A stretch of DNA of 64,000 bases, from contig NZ_JACHMB010000001.1 in the NCBI RefSeq assembly GCF_014204795.1, positions 6,336,501-6,400,500 of the forward strand, written 5' to 3'. The notes below the pieces were generated by a model. It worked only from the letters and a program-made list of their open reading frames with translations. It was not told the DNA's origin and searched no databases. This stretch comes from Nonomuraea jabiensis. Lineage in GTDB: Bacteria; Actinomycetota; Actinomycetes; Streptosporangiales; Streptosporangiaceae. Shown one piece after another: positions 43,617 through 52,305 of the stretch (positions within the stretch are counted from its first letter, which is position 1; each line of letters opens with the position of its first letter). A program made the position numbers and the translations under genes.

Positions 43617-44507
43617 TCAGTTCGGGGACGGGGAGTCGCGGAACTCGGCGGCGACGGAACGGACGTAGCGGCCGTAGCTGGACGCGGAGAGCTCGCTGCC
43701 CAGCCGGTCACAGGCCTCGGCGTCGATGAAGCCCATCCGGAGCGCGATCTCCTCCACGCAGGCGATGCGCACCCCCTGCCGCTGCTCCAGCACCTGGACG
43801 TACTGGCTGGCCTGGAGGATGGACTCGGGTGTCCCGGCGTCCAGCCAGGCGAACCCGCGCCCGAGGTCGACGAGCCGGGCCTTCCCACGCTCCAGATAGG
43901 TACGGTTCACGTCGGTGATCTCCAGCTCGCCCCGGGCGGACGGCTGCAGGTTCTTGGCGATGTCCACCACGTCGTTGTCGTAGAGATACAGGCCGACGAT
44001 GGCCCGGTTGGAGCGGGGGTTGGCGGGTTTCTCCTCGATGGAGATGAGCCGGCCGTCGGCGTCGGTCTCGCCGATCCCGTAGCGTTCGGGGTCGCTCACC
44101 GGATAGCCGAACAGCACGCAGCCGTCCACGTCGGACGTGCTCTGCTGGAGGATGTCGAAGAACGAGTGGCCGTGGAAGATGTTGTCACCGAGCACGAGGG
44201 CCACCGAGTCGTCGCCGATGTGGTCGGCCCCGATGATGAAGGCGTCCGCCAGGCCGACCGGCTGGGCCTGCTCGGCGTAGGTGATGTCGAGCCCCAGGTG
44301 CGACCCGTCGCGCAGCAGGCGGGTCAGCTGGGGCAGGTCCGTGGGGGTCGAGATGATCAGGATGTCGGTGATGTTCGCCAGCATGAGCGCCGACAGCGGG
44401 TAATAGATCATCGGCTTGTCGTTCACCGGGAGAAGCTGTTTCGAGACGGCCAGGGTCAGCGGGTAGAGCCGGGTCCCGTGACCGCCCGCCAGAATGATGC
44501 CCTTCAT
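43617..44507 (-). CDS. rfbA: Glucose-1-phosphate thymidylyltransferase
   Basis: A 296-residue RmlA-type enzyme making dTDP-glucose from glucose-1-phosphate and dTTP. GIILAGGHGTRLYPLT and SKQLLPVNDKPMIYYPLS are the nucleotide and phosphate-binding motifs; VLGDNIFHG and EEKPANPRSNRAIVGLYLYDN follow. I chose ATG at 44507 because AAGGAA precedes it and the family begins MKGIILAGG; a longer reading to 44546 is not needed. First step of the deoxysugar pathway of this cluster, with rfbB 2.4 kb upstream in the same operon. Confidence 0.95.
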   Translation of the reverse strand: MKGIILAGGHGTRLYPLTLAVSKQLLPVNDKPMIYYPLSALMLANITDILIISTPTDLPQLTRLLRDGSHLGLDITYAEQAQPVGLADAFIIGADHIGDDSVALVLGDNIFHGHSFFDILQQSTSDVDGCVLFGYPVSDPERYGIGETDADGRLISIEEKPANPRSNRAIVGLYLYDNDVVDIAKNLQPSARGELEITDVNRTYLERGKARLVDLGRGFAWLDAGTPESILQASQYVQVLEQRQGVRIACVEEIALRMGFIDAEACDRLGSELSASSYGRYVRSVAAEFRDSPSPN

Positions 44508-44542
44508 GTCTGATTCCTTCGATGAAAACTCGTAAACGGAGA

Positions 44543-46900
44543 TCAATCAGTGGGGGTGAGGGTGATCCTGCTCGCGGCGTGCCGTTCCACCTGCGCGCGG
44601 CTGTAGAGAAGCGGGAAATACTCGCCCGACCTCCAGCGCTCCGCGAGGTCCCGGTAGTGCGGGCTGCGCGGGTCGCCGGACTGGCCGGGCGCGTTCACGG
44701 CGCGGGAGTTGTCCCACCGGCCGACGTCCAGCACCATCTTGAACGAGGCCCCCGACGACTGCTGGAAGGTGGCCGCGCTGTAGGCCGACGCGTCCACCGT
44801 GTACGCCGAGCCGCCCCGGGGGAAGGGGCCGACGTCGGCGCCGACGGGGCTGGTGAACGTGGTGTACTGCAGCGCCCCCCATCTCCACGTGCGCGGGTCG
44901 GCGCCGAGCCGCCCGGCGACCTCGCGGTAGGCGGCGGCCAGCGACGTGTCCAGCAGCTTGTCCCGCGCGGCCGTCCCGCCGGAGCCGAACCATCGCTCCG
45001 GGTTCTCCAGCGCGTCGACCAGCAGGCGGGCGTCGACGATGGGGATGGAGTCCGCCACCTCGGGCGGCAGCACGGCGCGGCGGAAGGCCGGCGCGAGATG
45101 GCGCGAGAACCACGGCTCGAACAGCGCCGCCTCCGGCGAGTCCGCGTCCGCGACCCCGTCGTAGGAGCGGAGCAGCCGCAGCGCCCGCGTGGTGTCCGGG
45201 TCCGTGCTCGTCAGGCCGTCGAGCACGCGCACGATCCGCCGCGCGGGCGTGGACACCTTGTCGGCCTGCAGGCGGATGGAGTCCTCGACCGTGCCGCGCG
45301 GGCTCGACGCGAGCACCTCGTCGATGCGCTGCCTGCGGTAGGGCGGGTCCCACTCGAACCCGAGCTCGTCGGGGTGGCCCGAGGGGAGGTTGAACTCGTT
45401 CGCCGAGGCGACGAACCCCTGCGGCGGATTGTAGGAGCGGGGCAGGCGGGCGCCGTCGAGGAAGCCGTCCCACTCGTAGCGGCCGTCGCCCGGGACGGGC
45501 AGCAGGCCGTCGTAGCCGTCGCGCTTGGGGGTCAGGGCGCCGGGCACCCAGCCGATGTTGCCCGAGACGTCGGCGTACACCTGGTTCTCGGGAGGGCCGC
45601 CCCAGGTGCGCATGGCCGCCGAGAACTCCGTGAAGTCGCGGGCCCCCATGTACGTCATGCTGCCGAAGTAGGGGGACGTGCCGGGCTCCAGCCAGGTGGT
45701 GCGCACGGCGTACGCGAGGTTGCGCTGCCGGTCGATCTTGATCACCGGGCCGTGCCTGGTGAAGGGGAGCTCCACGTCGACCGGCGCCGCGCCCGCGACC
45801 GGCACCCGCTCGGCCGTCGTCCTGAACCGCTCCCAGCCGCCGCCGTACCGGTACCTGCCCGGGTCGGCGGGGTCGAGCTCGTAGACGTAGAGGTCCTCCT
45901 GATCGGCGCCGAAGATGGTCAGGCCGAACGCGATGGTGCCGTTGTGCCCCATCGAGATCCCGGGCAGCGCGGGCTCGCCGGCCCCGATGACGTCGAGCCC
46001 GGGGGCCGACAGGTGGGCCATGTAGCGCAGCGAGGGCGCCGTCAGCGACCGGTGCGGGTCGCCGGCCAGGATGGGGCGGCCCGTGGCGGTGCGGCCCGGC
46101 GAGATCGCCCAGCTGTTGCTGCCACCGTTGCTGCCATTGGGGTCCGCGGGGGAGGCGGGGGCCGGGCGTAACGCGCCGTTCTCGAAGACCACGCCCCGCG
46201 TGGCCAGCTCGTACGTCCGCAGCACGTCCATGGGCACGGCGCAGGGGTCGAGCCCCTTGGGCACGGCGGCGTCACGCTCGGGCTCCAGCCGCCACAGCGC
46301 CGCGGACGCCTTGGCCCCGCCCGCGCAGACGACGAGCGAGCGCAGCACCTCGCTGTAGAGGTTCTTGCCGATGCCGTGGCTCCTGATCCGCACCACGTCC
46401 TCCGGCCGCCACAGCGCGGGCGCGTAGCCGAGCTGCCGGAACTCGGGCGGCAGCAGCTCCGGGTTGCGCCCGAGCCGGCGCACGTAGGCGTTGATGCCCT
46501 CGGTGAAGCGGGTCGCGGCCCGTTTCGCCGCCGGGCCGTAGCTCGCCCACTCCCGGTCCATGTCACCGCGGTAGAGGAACATCCGCGCCGCCTTGTCCTG
46601 CTCCACGTACGCAGGGCCGAACACCGAGGAGAGCTCTCCCAGGCCGCGCCGCCGCCACAGGTCGATCTGGAACAGCCGGTCCCTGGCGGCGTTGAAGCCC
46701 TGGGCGAGGAAGAGGTCGTCGGTGTCGCGGGCGTAGATGTGCGGCACGCCCCACCGGTCCACGATCAGCTCGACCGGCTGCTTGAGGCCGGGGATCCGCA
46801 GGGTCTCCGCCTCCTGCGGGCGGGCGGCGGCGGGCAGCGTCGTCAGGGCCAGGACGAGCCCGGCGGCCAGCGCCGTTCCGGCACGCAGGCGTCTCCTCAT
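44543..46900 (-). CDS. Penicillin-acylase-family amidase, secreted
   Basis: A 785-residue Ntn-hydrolase precursor. A signal peptide (RRRLRAGTALAAGLVLALTTLPAAARP) starts it; an alpha-chain with DRWGVPHIYARDTDDLFLAQGF follows; autocleavage should expose Ser261 in GGSNSWAISPGRTATGRP, the new beta-chain N-terminus. GDPH and the later SANEFN region agree with acylases active on N-acyl compounds (penicillin, acyl-homoserine lactones, lipopeptides). It lies between rfbB (17 bp) and rfbA (35 bp). Possible jobs: remove an acyl protecting group from the product outside the cell, or act on a signal or rival compound. GAGAGG supports the ATG at 46900. Confidence 0.9.
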   Translation of the reverse strand: MRRRLRAGTALAAGLVLALTTLPAAARPQEAETLRIPGLKQPVELIVDRWGVPHIYARDTDDLFLAQGFNAARDRLFQIDLWRRRGLGELSSVFGPAYVEQDKAARMFLYRGDMDREWASYGPAAKRAATRFTEGINAYVRRLGRNPELLPPEFRQLGYAPALWRPEDVVRIRSHGIGKNLYSEVLRSLVVCAGGAKASAALWRLEPERDAAVPKGLDPCAVPMDVLRTYELATRGVVFENGALRPAPASPADPNGSNGGSNSWAISPGRTATGRPILAGDPHRSLTAPSLRYMAHLSAPGLDVIGAGEPALPGISMGHNGTIAFGLTIFGADQEDLYVYELDPADPGRYRYGGGWERFRTTAERVPVAGAAPVDVELPFTRHGPVIKIDRQRNLAYAVRTTWLEPGTSPYFGSMTYMGARDFTEFSAAMRTWGGPPENQVYADVSGNIGWVPGALTPKRDGYDGLLPVPGDGRYEWDGFLDGARLPRSYNPPQGFVASANEFNLPSGHPDELGFEWDPPYRRQRIDEVLASSPRGTVEDSIRLQADKVSTPARRIVRVLDGLTSTDPDTTRALRLLRSYDGVADADSPEAALFEPWFSRHLAPAFRRAVLPPEVADSIPIVDARLLVDALENPERWFGSGGTAARDKLLDTSLAAAYREVAGRLGADPRTWRWGALQYTTFTSPVGADVGPFPRGGSAYTVDASAYSAATFQQSSGASFKMVLDVGRWDNSRAVNAPGQSGDPRSPHYRDLAERWRSGEYFPLLYSRAQVERHAASRITLTPTD

Positions 46901-46917
46901 GGCACAGCACCTCTCGT

Positions 46918-47901
46918 TCAACGCGGCTCATATCCTTTGAGGGGCTTCCACCAGTCGCGGTGCTCCAGATACCAGCGCACCGTCTCCGCCAGCCCCTCGG
47001 TGAACGGGACGCGCGGCGCGTAGCCCAGCTCCTTCTGGATCTTGGTGATGTCCACCGAGTAGCGGAAGTCGTGGCCCTTGCGGTCCGCCACCGGCCGGAC
47101 CATGGACCAGTCCATGCCCATGATGTCCAGCACGCGCCTGGTCAGCGTCAGGTTGCTCAGCTCGGTCCCGCCGCCGATGTTGTAGACCTCCCCGGCGCGG
47201 CCGGACTCCGCGACCAGCGCGATGCCGTCGCAGTGGTCGTTCACGTGCAGCCAGTCCCGGACGTTCGCGCCGTCGCCGTACAGGGGCACCTGCAGCCCGT
47301 CCGCCAGGTTGGTGACGAACAGCGGGATGACCTTCTCGGGAAACTGATACGGGCCGTAGTTGTTGGAGCATCGGGTCACGCACACGTCCAGCCCGTGCGT
47401 CCGGTGGTAGGCCAGGGCGAGCAGGTCGGAGGACGCCTTCGACGCCGAGTACGGGGAGTTCGGGCTGAGCGGATCGTCCTCCGAGAACGAACCCTCCGGC
47501 GTGGAGCCGTAGACCTCGTCCGTGGAGACGTGCACGAACCTGCCGACCCCGGCCTCCAGCGCGCACTGCAGCAGCGCGTGGGTGCCGAGCACGTTGGTCC
47601 TGACGAACTCCGCCGACCCCTCGATGGAGCGGTCGACATGCGATTCGGCGGCGAAATGGACGACCAGGTCCACCTTCTCCATCGCGTCCCGCACGAGCGG
47701 CACGCCGGCGATGTCCCCGTGGACGAACCGCAGCCGGGGGTCGTCGAGCACCTCGGCCAGATTCTCCAGGTTCCCCGCGTACGTCAGCTTGTCCAGCACC
47801 ACGACCTCGGCCTCCGCCAGCGCCGGATAGTGCCCCTGGAACACCCTGTTGACGAAGTTCGACCCGATGAAACCGGCGCCACCCGTCACAAGAATGCGCA
47901 T
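46918..47901 (-). CDS. rfbB: dTDP-glucose 4,6-dehydratase
   Basis: A 327-residue extended SDR (RmlB-type) making dTDP-4-keto-6-deoxyglucose. TGGAGFIGSNFVN binds NAD; HVSTDEVYG has the catalytic Thr-Asp-Glu; YSASKASSD the Tyr-x-x-x-Lys pair; TRCSNNYGPYQFPEKVIPLFV is the family signature. First gene of the minus-strand unit running to the PPTase. With rfbA, rfbC and the DegT aminotransferase it supplies a dTDP-aminodeoxysugar. Confidence 0.96.
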   Translation of the reverse strand: MRILVTGGAGFIGSNFVNRVFQGHYPALAEAEVVVLDKLTYAGNLENLAEVLDDPRLRFVHGDIAGVPLVRDAMEKVDLVVHFAAESHVDRSIEGSAEFVRTNVLGTHALLQCALEAGVGRFVHVSTDEVYGSTPEGSFSEDDPLSPNSPYSASKASSDLLALAYHRTHGLDVCVTRCSNNYGPYQFPEKVIPLFVTNLADGLQVPLYGDGANVRDWLHVNDHCDGIALVAESGRAGEVYNIGGGTELSNLTLTRRVLDIMGMDWSMVRPVADRKGHDFRYSVDITKIQKELGYAPRVPFTEGLAETVRWYLEHRDWWKPLKGYEPR

Positions 47902-48288
47902 CCTCAGTCCTCTTCGTAGGCCCTGTCCGGTCCGCCCGGCGGCGACTTCCATGACAGGACGCGCGCGGCGGCGTCGGCCAGTGAATTCCGGATATTTAGG
48001 GGGGACCGGCACCGGAAAAAGCTCTTCGGTCCCGCCGCGCCGTACATTTAGGGGCCGTTTAGGGGCTGACGGTACGGCACCCGGTCGTGCCTGCCGAAAC
48101 CCGGTAGGGGTGGGGATAAGGGTTGGTGTGGGAGGGGTGCCCATGTAGCGTTCTTGCTGATGAGACCGGCCGAATTCAGCGCCGTCTCGGAAAATCGGTC
48201 GCACCCGTGCCCACGGCTTGTGAGAGGTGGCGAACGTGCGAGAAAAGACCTCCTTTTCGGAATCAAATCTTTTTGAGGGCGGACGACG
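47902..48288. promoter_or_regulatory. Divergent control region of the cluster with 11-bp direct repeats
   Basis: A 387-bp gap between the two divergent arms (rfbB left, carboxyltransferase right). TTTAGGGG occurs at 47995, 48047 and 48058; the last two lie exactly 11 bp apart and extend to TTTAGGGGCYG. Repeats at one-turn spacing are typical of SARP-type activator sites. No regulator gene is in this window. A poly-pyrimidine/AT patch precedes the right-arm TTG start (48270). Confidence 0.5.
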
Positions 48289-49719
48289 TTGCTGACTATC
48301 AGCCCCACCGGCTCCCCTGTCGTTCAGGAGGAGCGCGAGCGCGATTTCCGTGAACCCGCCGTCCGCCTGGCCCGGCTGCTCGACGCCGGCTCCGTCGTGC
48401 CGCTGCACGACCCGGACGACAGCGGGGTGACCGCGGTGCGCGGGCGCGTCGCGGGACGGGACGTGATCGCCTACTGCACCGACGCCCTCAACATGGGCGG
48501 CGCGATGGGCGCGGAGGGCTGCCGCTGGGTCGTGGCCGCCATCGACGCGGCCGTGCTCGAAGGCGTTCCCGTGATCGGCCTGTGGCACTCCGGCGGGGCC
48601 CGGCTGGCCGACGGCGTCGAGTCGATGGACGGCGTCGGGAAGGTGTTCCGGGCGATGACCCGGGCCTCCGGCCGGGTGCCCCAGATCTCGGTCGTCCTCG
48701 GACCGGCCGCCGGAGCCGCCGCCTACGGGCCCGCGCTGACGGACGTCGTGATCATGTCGCCGGCCGCCCGCATGTTCGTGACCGGCCCCGACGTCGTACG
48801 CACCGTCACGGGCGAGCAGGTCGACATGGAGTCCCTCGGCGGCCCCGGCGCCCACGGCCGCAAGTCGGGCGTGGCCCACGTGGCCGTCGAGAGCGAGGCG
48901 GAGGCGTACCAGACGGCACGGCGCTTCACCGAGCTCTTCAACGGGCCGCGCACCTTCGACCCGGACCTGGTGAAGGACGGCGACGACCTCGGGGTGCTGC
49001 TGCCGGAGAACCCGCGCCGCGCCTACGACGTGCGGCCCCTGGTCCGCGAGCTCCTCGACGGCGGCGCGTTCGAGGAGCTGCAGCCGCGCTGGGCGGCCAA
49101 CGTCGTCATCGGCCTCGGCCGGCTCGCCGGCGGGACCGTGGGCGTCATCGCCAACAACCCCCTGCGCAAGGGCGGCTGCCTCGACTCGCTCAGCGCCGAG
49201 AAGGCCTCCCGGTTCGTCCGCATGTGCGATGCGTTCGGCATCCCGCTGGTCGTGCTCGTGGACGTGCCCGGCTACCTGCCCGGCGTCGGCCAGGAGTGGG
49301 ACGGCGTGATCCGGCGCGGCGCCAAGCTCCTGCACGCGTTCGCCGAGGCCGTCGTGCCCAGGGTCACGCTCGTCACGCGCAAGTCGTACGGCGGCGCGTA
49401 CATCGCGATGAACTCCCGCTGCCTCGGGGCGACGGCGGTCTTCGCCTGGCCCCAGGCCGAGGTCGCGGTGATGAGCGCGGAGGCCGCCGTGGGCGTCCTG
49501 CACCGCAAGCGGCTGGCCGCCACCCCCGACGAGGACCGCGAGGCGCTGCGGCTGAGCCTCGTCGAGGAGCAGATCCGCACGGCCGGCGGCGTGGGCCGGG
49601 CCCTGGCGCTGGGCGTGGTGGACGAGGTGGTCGAGCCCGCGCACACCCGGCGGAGGATCGCCGAGGCCCTGGCCACGGCGCCGGCGCGGCGCGGCGACCA
49701 CGGCAACATCCCCCTCTGA
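48289..49719 (+). CDS. Acyl-CoA carboxylase beta (carboxyltransferase) subunit
   Basis: A 476-residue AccD/PccB-like carboxyltransferase. Two crotonase halves are seen: GLWHSGGARLADGVESM with GPAAGAAAYGPALTD, then VDVPGYLPGVGQEWDGVIRRGAKLL and KSYGGAYIAMNSRCLGATAVFAWPQAEVAVM. The residue after GGAY, which governs acyl size in PccB/AccB enzymes (Asp for propionyl), is Ile372, and the YIAMNSR pattern resembles AccD subunits that handle longer acyl-CoAs. So it probably makes an alkylmalonyl-CoA extender. Alpha subunit must come from elsewhere. TTG start. First gene of a six-gene plus-strand operon to the acyltransferase. Confidence 0.88.
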   Translation: MLTISPTGSPVVQEERERDFREPAVRLARLLDAGSVVPLHDPDDSGVTAVRGRVAGRDVIAYCTDALNMGGAMGAEGCRWVVAAIDAAVLEGVPVIGLWHSGGARLADGVESMDGVGKVFRAMTRASGRVPQISVVLGPAAGAAAYGPALTDVVIMSPAARMFVTGPDVVRTVTGEQVDMESLGGPGAHGRKSGVAHVAVESEAEAYQTARRFTELFNGPRTFDPDLVKDGDDLGVLLPENPRRAYDVRPLVRELLDGGAFEELQPRWAANVVIGLGRLAGGTVGVIANNPLRKGGCLDSLSAEKASRFVRMCDAFGIPLVVLVDVPGYLPGVGQEWDGVIRRGAKLLHAFAEAVVPRVTLVTRKSYGGAYIAMNSRCLGATAVFAWPQAEVAVMSAEAAVGVLHRKRLAATPDEDREALRLSLVEEQIRTAGGVGRALALGVVDEVVEPAHTRRRIAEALATAPARRGDHGNIPL

Positions 49720-49752
49720 CGGCGCCCTACTGATGGGAAAGGCGTACTGGCA

Positions 49753-50772
49753 GTGGCCAAGCAATCAACGGGAATCCTGGGAACGGGTTCCTACCTGCCC
49801 AAGGAAGAGGTCGCCAACGAGGAGGTGGCGGCCAAGGCCGGCGTGACCGCGGAGTGGATCCTGCGCAAGACCCACATCTCCGCCCGCCGCCATGCCGCTC
49901 CCGACGAGGCCACCTCCGACCTCGCCGTCCGGGCCGCCAGGAACGCGCTGAGCCAGGCCCGCGTCGACATCGACCAGATCGGCTACATCATCGTCTCCAC
50001 CTCGACCGGCGACTCGCCCCAGCCTCCGACCTCCTGCCTGGTCCAGGACGCGCTCGGCGGGCGCGGCGCCGCCTGCTTCGACATCAACGTCGTCTGCAGC
50101 GGTTTCGTGTACGCGCTGGCGCTGGCCGACAGCCTCGTCGCGCTCCGCCCCGACACCTACGCGCTGGTGGTGGCCGCGGACGTGTACTCGCGCATCCTCG
50201 ACGCCACCGACCGCCGCACGGCCGTGCTCTTCGGGGACGGCGCCGGCGCGGCCGTCGTCGGCCCGGTGCCGGAACACTCCGGGATCATCGGCTTCGACCT
50301 GACCAGCGACGGCACGGCCAGCCAGCTCATCCGGGTCGACGCCGGCGGCAGCAGGCTGCCCGCCTCCCACGAGACGGTCGAGGCCGGCGACCACTTCTTC
50401 CGCATGGACGGCCGCGGGGTCAGGAACTTCGTGATGGAGCACGTGCCGCCCGTCCTGGAGGGCCTGGTGAGCCGCGCGGGGTTCCGGCCGCACGAGGTCG
50501 ACGTCTTCGTGCCGCACCAGGCCAACGGGGTCATGGTCACCGAACTGGTCGAACGCGTCGGCCTCACCGGCGCGCGCACCGCCCGGACGCTGGAGCGGTA
50601 CGGAAACGTGGGCAGCGCCTCGGTCCCCGTGGCGCTCGACGAGGCGAACCGGTCGGGCCTCATCAAGGACGGCGATCTCGTCCTGCTCGCCGGGTTCGGC
50701 GGCGGCATGTCCATCGGGGCGTGCCTTCTTCACTGGTCGGCGCCGACGGTGCCGGTGTCACAGGAGGCGTGA
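49753..50772 (+). CDS. 3-oxoacyl-ACP synthase III (KAS III-like)
   Basis: A 339-residue FabH-like thiolase-fold enzyme. Catalytic triad: Cys115 in NVVCSGFVYAL, His in PHQANG, Asn in YGNVGSAS; closing GFGGGMSIGACLL. It condenses an acyl-CoA with malonyl-ACP/CoA. GTG start 33 bp after the carboxyltransferase gene; its stop overlaps the ATG of the dehydrogenase (TGATG). KAS III plus a 3-hydroxyacyl-CoA dehydrogenase plus CCR is the set used in several clusters to build branched or long alkylmalonyl-CoA. Alternatively it could make a PKS starter. Confidence 0.92.
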   Translation: MAKQSTGILGTGSYLPKEEVANEEVAAKAGVTAEWILRKTHISARRHAAPDEATSDLAVRAARNALSQARVDIDQIGYIIVSTSTGDSPQPPTSCLVQDALGGRGAACFDINVVCSGFVYALALADSLVALRPDTYALVVAADVYSRILDATDRRTAVLFGDGAGAAVVGPVPEHSGIIGFDLTSDGTASQLIRVDAGGSRLPASHETVEAGDHFFRMDGRGVRNFVMEHVPPVLEGLVSRAGFRPHEVDVFVPHQANGVMVTELVERVGLTGARTARTLERYGNVGSASVPVALDEANRSGLIKDGDLVLLAGFGGGMSIGACLLHWSAPTVPVSQEA

Positions 50773-51632
50773 TGAGCGAGATGCGCAAGGTCGGCATCGT
50801 GGGGAGCGGGGTCATGGGCTCAGGCATCGCGGAGGCGTGCGCCCGCGCCGGGCTCGACGTGATCGTCGCCGTGTCCACGGAGGCGTCCCTCGCGCCCGCG
50901 CGGCGGCGCGTGACCGAGTGGCTCGACCGGGGCCTGCGCCGGGCCACGATCACCGAGGCCGAGCGGGACGCGGCGCTGGCCCGCGTCTCCTTCGTCACGG
51001 ACCTCGCCGAGCTCGGCGACCGGCAGATCGTCTTCGAGGCCGTCCCCGAGAGCGAGTCGATCAAGCTCGACGTGCTGGGCGCGCTGGACAAGATCCTGGA
51101 CGACCCGGACGCGATCCTCGCGTCGAACACCTCGTCCATCCCGATCATCCGGCTGGCGCGGGCCACCAGCCGGCCCGCCCAGGTGATCGGGGTGCACTTC
51201 TTCAATCCGGTGCCCGCGCTCCCGCTGGTGGAGCTCATCGGGTCGCTGCTGACGGCGGACGAGACGTACGCGCGGGCGGAGTCGTTCGTCGCCGGGACGC
51301 TCGGGAAACAGGTGATCAGGTCGCAGGACCGCGCCGGTTTCGTGGTCAACGCGCTGCTCATCCCGTTCCTGCTGTCGGCCGTGCGGATGGTGGAGAGCGG
51401 GTTCGCCCGCGCCGACGTCGTCGACCGGGGCATGGTGCTGGGCTGCTCCCACCCGATGGGCCCGCTGAAGCTGGCCGACCTGATCGGCCTGGACACGGTG
51501 GCCTCGATCGCGGAGGCCCTCTACGAGGAGTTCAAGGAGCCGCTCTACACGCCCCCGCCGCTGCTGCTGCGCATGGTCGAGGGCGGCCTCCTGGGCAAGA
51601 AGACCGGCCGCGGATTCTACGAATACGCCTAG
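50772..51632 (+). CDS. 3-hydroxybutyryl-CoA dehydrogenase-like
   Basis: A 286-residue 3-hydroxyacyl-CoA dehydrogenase: GIVGSGVMGSGIAEACARAG binds NAD(P); ASNTSSIPI, GVHFFNPVPALPLVELI (His of the catalytic dyad) and SQDRAGFVVNALLIPFL follow; the C-terminal half ends KKTGRGFYEYA as usual. It reduces the 3-oxoacyl-CoA/ACP made by the KAS III next door; after dehydration the 2-enoyl-CoA is the substrate for the CCR at 58174. Starts within the KAS III stop, so the pair are co-translated. Confidence 0.93.
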   Translation: MSEMRKVGIVGSGVMGSGIAEACARAGLDVIVAVSTEASLAPARRRVTEWLDRGLRRATITEAERDAALARVSFVTDLAELGDRQIVFEAVPESESIKLDVLGALDKILDDPDAILASNTSSIPIIRLARATSRPAQVIGVHFFNPVPALPLVELIGSLLTADETYARAESFVAGTLGKQVIRSQDRAGFVVNALLIPFLLSAVRMVESGFARADVVDRGMVLGCSHPMGPLKLADLIGLDTVASIAEALYEEFKEPLYTPPPLLLRMVEGGLLGKKTGRGFYEYA

Positions 51633-51665
51633 CGGCCGGCGGACATCACAGAAAGGTTTTCGGAC

Positions 51666-52274
51666 ATGCAGATCCGCCAGCTCGGGGTGGACGGCGCGTT
51701 CCTGGTCGAGCCCAAGGTCTTCCACGACGACAGGGGGCTGTTCCTCGAGGCGTTCAGCCAGCCGGCGTTCCAGAAGGCGGTCGGCCACCAGCTCTCGGTC
51801 GCCCAGGTCAACTGCTCGGTGTCGCGGCGCGGGACCATCCGCGGCCTGCACGCCACCGCGCTGCCGGGCCAGGCCCGCTACATGACCTGCCCGCAGGGCG
51901 CCATCATCGACATCCTGGTCGACATCCGGGTCGGCTCGCCCACCTACGGCGAGCACGTCGCGGTCGAGCTGAGCGCGGAGAACCGCCACGCGCTCTACCT
52001 GGCCGAAGGGCTCGCCCACGGGTTCGCGCCGCTGACGGACCAAGCCACGGTCGTCTACCTGTGCTCCAGCACGTGGTCGCCCGACACGTCGATCCAGATC
52101 GACCCCCTGGACCCGGAGCTGGCCCTGCCCTGGCCGCCCAAGCGCGACCTGCTGTCGGAGAAGGACCTCGCCGCCCCGTCCCTGCGCGAGGCCGAGAAGC
52201 TCGGACTGCTGCCGGACTACTCCGCCTGCCGCGCCCGCTACGCCGAACTCGAGGACCCCGCCCTCGTCGGCTGA
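51666..52274 (+). CDS. rfbC: dTDP-4-dehydrorhamnose 3,5-epimerase-like
   Basis: A 202-residue cupin epimerase (RmlC-like). DDRGLFLEAF and GTIRGLHA (catalytic His) are kept, and VVYLCSSTWSPDTSIQIDPLD covers the active-site Tyr loop, in which the usual Tyr before SP is Trp; so it may be a 3-only or 5-only epimerase rather than a full 3,5-epimerase. It converts dTDP-4-keto-6-deoxyglucose towards an L- or D-allo-configured sugar. Starts 33 bp after the dehydrogenase and 31 bp before the aminotransferase. Confidence 0.85.
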   Translation: MQIRQLGVDGAFLVEPKVFHDDRGLFLEAFSQPAFQKAVGHQLSVAQVNCSVSRRGTIRGLHATALPGQARYMTCPQGAIIDILVDIRVGSPTYGEHVAVELSAENRHALYLAEGLAHGFAPLTDQATVVYLCSSTWSPDTSIQIDPLDPELALPWPPKRDLLSEKDLAAPSLREAEKLGLLPDYSACRARYAELEDPALVG

Positions 52275-52305
52275 CGACGGGCGAGACAGGCAAGGAGCAC
52301 AGCCA

